Shown here: positions 7,413-13,823 of the stretch, piece after piece
Position numbering within the stretch: position 1 is the first letter of the stretch
How the letters are laid out: each line of letters begins with the position of its first letter
Assembly: GCA_018667205.1 (NCBI GenBank)
Contig: JABIVN010000289.1
Span: 1 to 14,591 of the forward strand
Length of the DNA: 14,591 nucleotides
DNA from: Gammaproteobacteria bacterium
GTDB lineage: Bacteria > Pseudomonadota > Gammaproteobacteria > Pseudomonadales > Azotimanducaceae
Direction: 5' to 3'
Program-made: the position numbers and the translations under genes
Notes under the pieces: generated by a model
What the model saw: only the letters and a program-made list of their open reading frames with translations
Told to the model about the DNA's origin: nothing
The model's database searches: none

Positions 7413-7799
7413 TTAGCTATTGTCCACGAGGTTCATTTTTTGGATCAAACCCTGGATGTCGGTGTTTACCGCGTTATCCAGCAACACACCAACCCGGTTG
7501 ATGCTGGCCACTACCGAACCATTCATACTGTGCACATAATAGGCATCGAGTGGGTAAACCACCGACTTGTCCTCAGGTGCCCGGTGGTAACTGAGTTGGC
7601 TGATACCAAAAACAGCCAAGCCCGCCGCTTCGGCGTGGGCCATCAGACGACTGGCTCTGTCTTTTGTCACGTCGCCAATAAACTCAAGCAGGAGCGGAGG
7701 TGAGACAGCGCCCTTGCCAGGCACAGCTTCTCGCCAGCGAACGGCACTTGTTACGCCATCAATCTCCAACAAACTTTCAAATGGAACGGGGGTTGCCAT
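7413..7799 (-). CDS. Small protein of unknown function, possibly roadblock/LC7-like fold
   Basis: This 128-aa protein has no signal peptide, no membrane segment and no cysteine, and I do not recognise a named function. The order of elements resembles small bacterial roadblock/LC7-like proteins such as the DUF2173 group. A short N-terminal helix leads into IDGV (FESLLEIDGVTSAV), then a LLLEFIGDVTKDR segment, a long alanine-rich helix (ASRLMAHAEAAGLAVF), two central strands around YPLDAYYVHSMNGSVVASI, a GVLLDNA strand, and a final helix (TDIQGLIQKM). This is a fold-level guess from pattern only. A purine-rich GAGGTAA precedes the ATG. It sits tightly between the PdxA-like gene (39-nt gap) and the hydrolase (14-nt gap), so it is cotranscribed and likely serves the same pathway, for example as an accessory or binding protein. 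Confidence 0.75.
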   Translation of the reverse strand: MATPVPFESLLEIDGVTSAVRWREAVPGKGAVSPPLLLEFIGDVTKDRASRLMAHAEAAGLAVFGISQLSYHRAPEDKSVVYPLDAYYVHSMNGSVVASINRVGVLLDNAVNTDIQGLIQKMNLVDNS

Positions 7800-7838
7800 A
7801 ATAATTACCTCATACTTAATGGAACTTCGTGTCTTCTT

Positions 7839-8834
7839 CTATTCAAGGAACCCCTTACCTGCCACCAGGCTGGCAGCGGTTTTTATCGCAGTCAATATCA
7901 TCGTGTGGTCGGCGCGACCGGTACCCACCAGATCATAGGCGGTGCCGTGCGCTACTGTTGTGTGAACATAGGGAAGGCCTAATACCAATGCACAATTACC
8001 GGCAAAGCCCCAGGTTTTAATCGCGATATGACCCTGGTCATGGGTCATCGCCAGCACCACATCGTAGCGCCCTTCAATACACTGCCTGAACACAGAATCA
8101 GGTGGTTCGGGGCCTGTCGCATCGATACCTATGGACTGTGCCCGAGCCACCCCCGGCGCAATTTCCTGGTCCTCTTCAACACCACTGGCATGAGGGTTCA
8201 GTCCAGCCACCACGATGCGGGGTTTTTCTATGCCCCAGGATTTTAATGCCGTATCCAGCATCTTAAGAGCACTTGTCACCAACTCACTTGTGATTACGTC
8301 ACACACCTGACGCAAGGGCATATGATCTGTAAGATGCATAACCCGCAGTGGCCCGCTGATAAGAAACAGGTAACTTTGCCCCGGCTCCACATTGACCACC
8401 TTGTCGAGAACGCCGGCCATCTTCATGGAGACAGAACTGATTGGTGCCATCACCGTGGCGACGCACTCTCCCGTTCTGGCCATCCGGTCGGCTTCATCCA
8501 ACCACTGTGCACTGATAGCGCCACAGCTAAGGTTATCCTGAGCTGGGATGTAGCTGCCAGAGTCAAACTCGGTTGGCTCAAGAATGTCCAATACTTCCTT
8601 GTCATCACTGTGCTCCTCGAAGGAGTCGACGATGTGTATAGCGAGGGTCAACCCACAACTCTGCATCGCCTGTCGCATTACTGCTCCGCTACCGATCAAA
8701 ATGGGGCGACACACTTCATGCAGTTCACCGCTTGCCCAAGAACGAGCCACAACTTCGGGACCCACACCAGCGGGGTCACCGATCATTATTGCAATGTTGG
8801 GCTTAGATAACTCCGACACGCCGGGGTTTGCCAT
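7839..8834 (-). CDS. PdxA-family dehydrogenase, probable aromatic (dihydrodiol) dehydrogenase
   Basis: This 331-aa protein belongs to the PdxA family of metal- and NAD-dependent dehydrogenases. It shows GDPAGVGPE (19-27), DHMPL with His171, GLNPHASG with His215, HDQGH (265-269) and HGTAYDLVGTG with His296. The three histidines correspond to the divalent-metal ligands of PdxA. The segment that in PdxA reads GHTE and helps bind the substrate phosphate is replaced here (around PGQSYLF, 151-157), and the TGPxxK motif reads APISSVS. A phosphate-free substrate is therefore likely. The family includes TphB, which oxidises the terephthalate cis-dihydrodiol, so a cis-diol dehydrogenase role in ring oxidation is my inference. 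GGAGGAG lies 7 nt before the ATG. The gene overlaps the regulator by 32 nt. Vitamin B6 synthesis is unlikely in this context. Confidence 0.88.
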   Translation of the reverse strand: MANPGVSELSKPNIAIMIGDPAGVGPEVVARSWASGELHEVCRPILIGSGAVMRQAMQSCGLTLAIHIVDSFEEHSDDKEVLDILEPTEFDSGSYIPAQDNLSCGAISAQWLDEADRMARTGECVATVMAPISSVSMKMAGVLDKVVNVEPGQSYLFLISGPLRVMHLTDHMPLRQVCDVITSELVTSALKMLDTALKSWGIEKPRIVVAGLNPHASGVEEDQEIAPGVARAQSIGIDATGPEPPDSVFRQCIEGRYDVVLAMTHDQGHIAIKTWGFAGNCALVLGLPYVHTTVAHGTAYDLVGTGRADHTMILTAIKTAASLVAGKGFLE

Positions 8835-9486
8835 TCACATGCTCCTCCACCAGTGACTCAACCAATGACACATCGCGCTGTTTGATTGCGCGGATGATTG
8901 CTCTGCGTTCCTTATGGGCTGTTTGAACTTTTCCTTTCGTAAAATTGATCCTGGCGCCCTGCCAAAGGTAAAAATCCGCGAGCCGCCACAGACTCTCCAG
9001 CCATAGCGAAATACTCGGGGAGCGCGCCATATCGTGAATGTGGTAGTGATAATGATCGACCGAATCGGCATAGGCATCCCGATGTTCCAGCGTATCAAAG
9101 GCAGTGTTGGAAATGACGGACTCCACCTGTTGTAGCTGCTCAATCTCGTCATCAACCCATCGCGCGGCGGCCATACCGGCGATCCCGCTTTCTGCCTTCC
9201 CCAACGTATAGAAAAAGTCTGCAATCTCTTGTTTACTAGGAGACACTACCTTGCACCCAACCTGGGGAACTATGTTGACATAGCCCATACTCCGCAAGTG
9301 ACTGACTGCCGTACTAACCGGCTGTCGGCTCGCATCAAACTCCTCGGCCAGGGAATTGATGGAAAGCAACTCGCCAAATTGGTACTTACCACTGACAAAC
9401 CTATTTTCCAACGCATCCAATATTAAGCCCGATTTACCTGTGAGTAGGCCATTTGATTTTTGTCGTTTTGTCGCTGCTGCGCTCAT
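8803..9486 (-). CDS. GntR-family transcriptional regulator (FCD/FadR subfamily)
   Basis: This is a 227-aa regulator with a GntR winged helix-turn-helix at about residues 20-80 (LAEEFDASRQPVSTAVSHLRSMGYV) and an all-helical FCD ligand-binding domain after about residue 85. The FCD region has candidate metal/ligand residues in a His-rich DHYHYHIHD stretch (144-152), His191 and His216. GntR regulators control related clusters, for example BphS for biphenyl and CarR in some carbazole degraders, usually as repressors released by a ring-cleavage product. It is the first gene of the leftward operon and is divergent from the dioxygenase operon at 9711. A 24-bp palindrome lies 78 nt upstream of its start, so it probably represses both itself and that operon. 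AGGG precedes the ATG at about 8 nt. Confidence 0.93.
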   Translation of the reverse strand: MSAAATKRQKSNGLLTGKSGLILDALENRFVSGKYQFGELLSINSLAEEFDASRQPVSTAVSHLRSMGYVNIVPQVGCKVVSPSKQEIADFFYTLGKAESGIAGMAAARWVDDEIEQLQQVESVISNTAFDTLEHRDAYADSVDHYHYHIHDMARSPSISLWLESLWRLADFYLWQGARINFTKGKVQTAHKERRAIIRAIKQRDVSLVESLVEEHVNGKPRRVGVI

Positions 9487-9710
9487 TATATTTCCCTACC
9501 CCGGTAGCTTTTTTAAGTATCTTTCCATAAAACTAATAAGAGCACATCTGTTGCCAATTACCATTCTGTAATGCTAGCATTACAGAACTCAGTGTACCAT
9601 GTGTTTCTTTTATAGAACCCGAATTATGAGTTACAAAATTTTTTAAACGTTGCCTGACTATGCGATGAAACCCAATAACCGGGCTCGACCAATTAAAAAA
9701 GGCTAGAAAG
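9487..9710. promoter_or_regulatory. Divergent regulatory region between the GntR gene and the dioxygenase operon
   Basis: This 224-bp gap holds a perfect 24-bp palindrome at 9564-9587. For the rightward operon, TTGCCA (9551-9556) lies 18 nt before TAGCAT (9575-9580), the latter inside the palindrome. TATAGA at 9611-9616 is an alternative -10 without a clear -35. On the minus strand TTGGCA overlaps the same -35 position and could serve the regulator, but no convincing -10 follows. The candidate rightward start would leave a leader of about 120 nt in which I see no further structure. AAAGG at 9698-9702 is the ribosome binding site for the gene at 9711. Confidence 0.5.
9564..9587. promoter_or_regulatory. 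Perfect 24-bp palindrome, candidate GntR operator
   Basis: The left arm TTCTGTAATGCT is followed directly by its exact reverse complement, with no spacer, giving a 24-bp perfect dyad. Its centre is the 10-bp core ATGCTAGCAT also found at 792-801. Position between a GntR gene and a divergent catabolic operon, over a candidate -10, is typical of an autoregulating repressor's operator. It is too symmetric and too close to the starts to be read as a terminator, and it lacks a loop and a T tract. Confidence 0.7.
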
Positions 9711-11069
9711 ATGCTTGATCTCGATGAGCTAGTCAATAACGATGGCAGTGAACAGTCACGGGAAATATTCTGGAATCAGGATCTTTATCAATTGGAAATA
9801 GAGCGGATTTTTAGCCGATGTTGGCTTTTTCTGACTCACGAGAGCCTCATACCCAAATACGGCGATTTTGTCAGCGCCCGCATGGCGGAAGAAGAAATCA
9901 TCGTATGTCGCCAAAAAGACGACACCATCCGCGCCTTTATTAATTCCTGTACTCACCGGGGCAACCAGGTATGCCATGCGGAAAGCGGTAATGCCCGCGC
10001 CTTCATTTGTAATTATCACGGCTGGGCATACGGTACCGACGGGGCCCTGGTTGACATACCACTGGAACAACGTTGTAACGCTCAGGTCAACAAGGAAGAT
10101 TGCGGCCTCCCGCAGGTCCGTGTTGAATCCTACCGTGGTTTCCTCTACGGCTGTTTCGATGCGGAGGCTCCTAACCTGGAAGAGTACCTGGGTGAGTTTG
10201 GCTGGCTATTGGATACCTGGATGATTGGCGCCGGCAATGGTGTTGAACTACTGGGCCCACCCAGTAAATCGGTCCTCGACTGTAACTGGAAGGTGCCAGC
10301 AGAAAATTTTGTAGGTGATGCCTACCACGTGGGCTGGACACACGCTGCGGCACTGGAAGTCATGGGTGGTGAGCTGGCCGGGTTGGCCGGGAATCGCGCG
10401 GACATGCCATTTGATGACATGGGCAAGCAATTTACCACTCGACATGGCCACGGTTTCGGAGTGATCAACAACGCTGCGACATCAATACACATCGACCGCG
10501 CTGATTACGATACATTTATGGCGGAGCAACTGCCGAAAGTGGCAGAAAATCTGGGAGAAGCGCGAGCAGATTTGTTTAACGGCCACTGGAACTGTACGTT
10601 ATTTCCGAACAACTCGTTTCTGTATGGAACCAATACATTCAAAGTTTGGCACCCCCGAGGCCCACATCAGATTGAAGTGTGGAGCTGGACACTCGTACAC
10701 AAGGATATGGATCGGGAGTTAAGGAAAAAAATACAAATAGGCGCGGCATTCACATTTGGCACAGCCGGCACCCTGGAAGCGGACGACGGCGAGAATATGA
10801 TGACCTGTACCCACTCCAATCGCGGTTCTGTGACAAGGCGTGGCACTCTTAGATCCACAATGGGATTGAATCACGAGGGGCCCCATCCGGATTACCCGGG
10901 TATTGTTGGTGCCAGTTTTATTGGCGAAACCAGTTATCGCGGGTTTTATCGCTTTTACAAGGAGATACTAAAGGCTCAGAGCTGGGATGCCGTGCGGGAC
11001 AACGATGACAGCTGGGACAGCACTTTTGAAAACCGCGATTTTTGGAAAAATCGCCCCACCGCGTCTTGA
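9711..11069 (+). CDS. Rieske ring-hydroxylating dioxygenase alpha subunit, naphthalene dioxygenase-like
   Basis: This 452-aa large subunit resembles naphthalene dioxygenase NahAc in several blocks: YRGFLYGCFDAEAP, ENFVGDAYHVGWTHAAAL and TLFPNNSFL. It should hydroxylate an aromatic ring to a cis-dihydrodiol, using electrons from a ferredoxin. Rieske ligands are Cys80/His82 (CTHRG) and Cys100/His103 (CNYHGW). The catalytic centre has bridging Asp203, His206 and His211, and the carboxylate ligand lies in EADDGEN (Asp358/Asp359). It is the first gene of an operon continuing with its beta subunit and a ring-cleavage dioxygenase. This makes a naphthalene- or PAH-like substrate likely but not proven. 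One sampled line has about 67% G+C, richer than the carAa-like gene. The ATG is preceded by AAAGG at 8 nt. Confidence 0.93.
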   Translation: MLDLDELVNNDGSEQSREIFWNQDLYQLEIERIFSRCWLFLTHESLIPKYGDFVSARMAEEEIIVCRQKDDTIRAFINSCTHRGNQVCHAESGNARAFICNYHGWAYGTDGALVDIPLEQRCNAQVNKEDCGLPQVRVESYRGFLYGCFDAEAPNLEEYLGEFGWLLDTWMIGAGNGVELLGPPSKSVLDCNWKVPAENFVGDAYHVGWTHAAALEVMGGELAGLAGNRADMPFDDMGKQFTTRHGHGFGVINNAATSIHIDRADYDTFMAEQLPKVAENLGEARADLFNGHWNCTLFPNNSFLYGTNTFKVWHPRGPHQIEVWSWTLVHKDMDRELRKKIQIGAAFTFGTAGTLEADDGENMMTCTHSNRGSVTRRGTLRSTMGLNHEGPHPDYPGIVGASFIGETSYRGFYRFYKEILKAQSWDAVRDNDDSWDSTFENRDFWKNRPTAS

Positions 11070-11083
11070 ATTCAGGGATAATT

Positions 11084-11632
11084 ATGCCGACTGACACAAA
11101 GCCGAAAGTAGCGACCGCGCGACGCGTAACAGCGGAACTTCAACACCAGATTGAACAACACTATTATACTGAGGCACGCATGCTTCAAGACGAGCTTTTT
11201 CGCGAGTGGCTCGAACAGTTAGTGGCTCCGGACATTCACTATTGGCTGCCCGTGTATGAGCAGCGATTTCGGAGGGACAAACGCCCGGCACCGACCCCTG
11301 ATGACGCTGCCATTTACAACGATGATTATGCCATGCTGAAAATGCGGGTGGAACGACTCTACACCGGGCAGGTCTGGATGGAAGACCCTCCTTCCCGCAT
11401 ACGATACAGTATCTCAAATGTGGAGGCCTACCACACAGAAATACCCGGTGAGTTGCAGGTATACAGCAACTTCACCATACAGCGCCATCGTCGGCAAACG
11501 GAGCACTACACCCACACAGGCGGCCGCCAGGATTTGCTGCGCCAGGATGGGACAACATTTAAATTAGCGCGCCGTAAGATAGACCTGGACGCTCGCGTCG
11601 TTCAGGACAAAAACCTTTACTTTTTTGCCTAG
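11084..11632 (+). CDS. Ring-hydroxylating dioxygenase beta subunit
   Basis: This is the small subunit (182 aa) partner of the alpha subunit at 9711-11069. Family features are the N-terminal HYYTEARMLQDELFREWLEQLVAPDIHYWLP region, the MLKMRVERLYTGQVWMEDPPSRIRYSISNVEA core, the YSNFTIQRHRR strand and the C-terminal KLARRKIDLDARVVQDKNLYFF. I chose the ATG at 11084, with AGGGA just upstream and a 14-nt gap after the alpha stop. An in-frame ATG at 11042 lies inside the alpha gene and would add 14 residues unlike the family. It diverges clearly from the beta subunit at 2243, so each belongs to its own alpha subunit. Confidence 0.9.
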   Translation: MPTDTKPKVATARRVTAELQHQIEQHYYTEARMLQDELFREWLEQLVAPDIHYWLPVYEQRFRRDKRPAPTPDDAAIYNDDYAMLKMRVERLYTGQVWMEDPPSRIRYSISNVEAYHTEIPGELQVYSNFTIQRHRRQTEHYTHTGGRQDLLRQDGTTFKLARRKIDLDARVVQDKNLYFFA

Positions 11633-11653
11633 GCAAATGCACGGAGAAAAACA

Positions 11654-11938
11654 ATGAGTGTATATACTGTTGAGCGCGTATTGTGGGAGTTTGGTGAGAA
11701 CCCGGAACGAATTGGGCAATTTCAGGCAAACCCCGTTGAATATCTCTCCCACTATCAACTTGATGATGAAGAGAGTAAGGCCCTGACGGAAGTTGACCTC
11801 AAAACACTGGCCGAACTGGGTGTAAGCACACTGCTGACCATGATGGTCTGGCCTATGATCAATGGACCAGAAGGAATGCCCTTCGCTTACCTTGATCATA
11901 TGAGCGATGAAAAAGTCTCGGCGCCGCCGGCTTCCTGA
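11654..11938 (+). CDS. Extradiol dioxygenase small (LigA-like) subunit
   Basis: This 94-aa protein has the LigA fold of the small alpha subunit of class III extradiol dioxygenases, as in protocatechuate 4,5-dioxygenase LigAB and the carbazole-pathway CarBaBb. Recognisable parts are the N-terminal VERVLWEFGENPERIGQFQANPVEYL, the LDDEESKALTEVDLKTLAELGV segment and the PFAYLDHM end, where LigA-type subunits cap the active site of the catalytic partner. It is shorter than LigA, nearer the size expected for CarBa-type subunits. GGAG lies about 7 nt before the ATG, and the catalytic subunit follows 36 nt later. It has no catalytic metal of its own. Confidence 0.88.
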   Translation: MSVYTVERVLWEFGENPERIGQFQANPVEYLSHYQLDDEESKALTEVDLKTLAELGVSTLLTMMVWPMINGPEGMPFAYLDHMSDEKVSAPPAS

Positions 11939-11974
11939 ACCGCAAACCAATCACACTTACATGAGGATATGAGC

Positions 11975-12808
11975 ATGGCTGAACTAGTTGCTGGATTTTG
12001 TCTCCCCCACGACCCCTTGATGGCGTCGACGCCACAAATCAATGAGCAGGCCAAAGCAGATATTGTGTTTGAGGCACTCGAAGAAGTGAACCGCCGGATC
12101 AAGGCCATGAATGTCGATACCGTTATCGTCATCGGCGACGACCACTACTGCAACTTTGGCCCTCACTGCCTGCCTCAGTACCTTATTGCCATTGGCGATG
12201 CGGATGGCCCGAGGGAACCCTGGTTGGGCATTGACCGGTATCCAGTTCAAATAGACACGGAGTTGGCCACACACATTATGAACTTTGGATTCGACCGCGG
12301 CTTTGATTGGGCTGTAGCCAAAAATATTACGCTTGAGCACGGCACGATGATACCCGTCCACTTTGCGGTGAAACCGAACGAAAGTGGTATTAAATCCATT
12401 CCGATTTATACCGCATCGGGCGTCGAACCACTATTGCGCTCACGCCGCGCCTACGAACTGGGCCAGATGATTGGCCAGGCAGTGGCGGCTTACGAAGGTG
12501 CCGCGAGGGTCGCAATTTTTGGCACAGGAGGCATCAGCCACTGGGTTGGAACTGCGGAAATGGGCCAGGTCAATGAAGAGTTCGACCGCATGGTACTGGA
12601 TAAGGTCGCGGCCGGTGACGTGGAGGCGCTGATCGCCATGTCCGATGAATACCTTATTGAAACCGCCGGCAATGGCTCACTGGAAATTCGCAACTGGATT
12701 ATGGCAATGGGCGCTGTCGGTGCTAAGGGAGCAGAGCTTATTTGCTACGAGCCAATTCCTGAATGGATATGCGGCATGGGCGTTGCAGAACTTAAATTAG
12801 CAGGGTAA
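11975..12808 (+). CDS. Class III extradiol ring-cleavage dioxygenase catalytic subunit (LigB family)
   Basis: This is the catalytic subunit (277 aa) of an Fe(II) meta-cleavage dioxygenase that opens a catecholic ring next to the two hydroxyls. Iron ligands corresponding to LigB His12, His61 and Glu242 are His12 (CLPHDP), His57 (GDDHYCNF) and Glu237 (GSLEIRNW). The catalytic His is His189 in GTGGISHW, and a further conserved His122 is in LEHGTMIPV. I chose the ATG at 11975 because GAGG (11963-11966) is 8 nt away; an ATG at 11969 is only 2 nt from it and adds MS. With the LigA-like subunit just before it and a CarAa-like oxygenase in the cluster, it could act on 2'-aminobiphenyl-2,3-diol-like, biphenyldiol or dihydroxy-PAH substrates. 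Which of these cannot be told. Confidence 0.92.
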   Translation: MAELVAGFCLPHDPLMASTPQINEQAKADIVFEALEEVNRRIKAMNVDTVIVIGDDHYCNFGPHCLPQYLIAIGDADGPREPWLGIDRYPVQIDTELATHIMNFGFDRGFDWAVAKNITLEHGTMIPVHFAVKPNESGIKSIPIYTASGVEPLLRSRRAYELGQMIGQAVAAYEGAARVAIFGTGGISHWVGTAEMGQVNEEFDRMVLDKVAAGDVEALIAMSDEYLIETAGNGSLEIRNWIMAMGAVGAKGAELICYEPIPEWICGMGVAELKLAG

Positions 12809-12815
12809 ATACAGT

Positions 12816-13199
12816 ATGCAATATCAAAGACGTTACCAATTCACCCCGCTACTGATCGCGATAGCAGCGGCCGGTATGTCACTGCCTGCAACATCGATGG
12901 CCACAGAGCCTAACCAAACACGCGTATCAAGCCAACGAGCGAGCGTTGAGCACACGACACAAACTCAAGCGTTGGCAGAACAGCAGGAAATTGAACGACA
13001 GATAAAACGCATTGAAGCAAAGCTTAAAACCGAACCTAAAGAGAAAGGCTGGGTGATCGTCGGTGACGCCTATATGCACCTCAAGCGATACAACGAGGCT
13101 GTTAGCGCCTATCAAAATGCCTATTTACTCAGCGAAGATTCCAAAGACGTTCGAGCCAAAATAAAACGTGCATTGAATCACGCGCAGGTGGAACAATAA
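12816..13199 (+). CDS. Small exported TPR-like protein
   Basis: This 127-aa protein has an N-terminal Sec signal peptide: a basic start (MQYQRR), a hydrophobic core (LLIAIAAAGMSL) and likely cleavage after Ala29 (ATSMA). The mature part has a Gln/Glu-rich helix (about 45-75), which may form a coiled coil, and a single tetratricopeptide-like motif (GWVIVGDAYMHLKRYNEAVSAYQNAYLLSED, about 77-107). It therefore probably acts in the periplasm by binding another protein. One repeat resembles those in periplasmic cytochrome biogenesis and assembly factors, but no function is assigned. The ATG is 7 nt after the extradiol dioxygenase stop, so it belongs to the same operon. No lipobox cysteine is present. 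Confidence 0.8.
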   Translation: MQYQRRYQFTPLLIAIAAAGMSLPATSMATEPNQTRVSSQRASVEHTTQTQALAEQQEIERQIKRIEAKLKTEPKEKGWVIVGDAYMHLKRYNEAVSAYQNAYLLSEDSKDVRAKIKRALNHAQVEQ

Positions 13200-13232
13200 T
13201 AGCAATAGCGGGGCTGCGAGTTCATCGCTGAC

Positions 13233-13823
13233 TTATTCTTGTGCAAGAAATTCTTCGACAAAACTCAGTCGGTCGTTGCCCCACCACATCTGATCGTCAA
13301 TAATAATTGTTGGCACGCCAAACACCCCTTTTTCTACCGCCTCCGTGTTTGAGGCTATGTATTCGGGCAGCTCTTTCGCCATGCTGGCATAAGCGACAAA
13401 CTCCGCCACTGACCAGCCCATTGTCTCTGCCAGGTCGGACAGGGTCCGCTCAGCACTCATATCCCCGCCCTGCCCCCAGCCCAGCGCAAAGGCTTCCCTT
13501 ACATATTTTTCCGCAACACCCCTCTCCAGAGCATAAAAAGTGCCCGCATTCATTTTGTGGGAATCCAGCGACGCGGGAAACGCTACGGGCAAATCACGTT
13601 TCTCTGCCCAGCGGTTTATATCGATCATAAGATAGCGTAGCTTGACTGGGATCTCACGATTGGATGGGCCGGTGTTGCCCGCCGCGATTTTCGCCTCGGG
13701 CAGGTTGATGGGTTTGTAGATGAGATCCCTGTCATAACGTTTTGCCAATTGGCACACGCTATCGTGCGCTAGATAGGCAAAGGGACTCATAAAGTCAAAA
13801 AAATATTCCAGTTCGCCGCTCAC
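13233..13823 (-). CDS. nahD: 2-hydroxychromene-2-carboxylate isomerase (NahD family)
   Basis: This 196-aa DsbA-like/GST-kappa fold enzyme is of the type that converts 2-hydroxychromene-2-carboxylate to trans-o-hydroxybenzylidenepyruvate in naphthalene degradation, using glutathione. It has YFFDFMSPFAYLA at the N-terminus, with Ser13 at the glutathione-activating position, and the C-terminal GVFGVPTIIIDDQMWWGNDRL typical of NahD. There is no CxxC, so it is not a disulfide oxidoreductase. The start is GTG (13821-13823), overlapping the upstream dehydrogenase stop as GTGA by 4 nt, so the two are translationally coupled. It implies that at least one substrate of the cluster is a fused bicyclic arene. 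Confidence 0.92.
   Translation of the reverse strand: MSGELEYFFDFMSPFAYLAHDSVCQLAKRYDRDLIYKPINLPEAKIAAGNTGPSNREIPVKLRYLMIDINRWAEKRDLPVAFPASLDSHKMNAGTFYALERGVAEKYVREAFALGWGQGGDMSAERTLSDLAETMGWSVAEFVAYASMAKELPEYIASNTEAVEKGVFGVPTIIIDDQMWWGNDRLSFVEEFLAQE

Noticed and set aside
7839..8834. Vitamin B6 biosynthesis gene pdxA
   Set aside because: The phosphate-contacting GHTE motif is missing and the gene lies in a catabolic operon, so the housekeeping role is unlikely.
11042..11083. Upstream start for the second beta subunit
   Set aside because: It lies inside the alpha gene and adds 14 residues unlike the family. The ATG at 11084 has AGGGA in front of it.
13200..13232. Terminator between the convergent TPR and isomerase genes
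   Set aside because: Only a weak AGCG/CGCT pairing with a long loop is visible, with no T tract.
13233..13823. DsbA-like thiol oxidoreductase
   Set aside because: There is no CxxC motif and no signal peptide. Ser at the MSPF position and MWWGNDRL indicate the chromene carboxylate isomerase.
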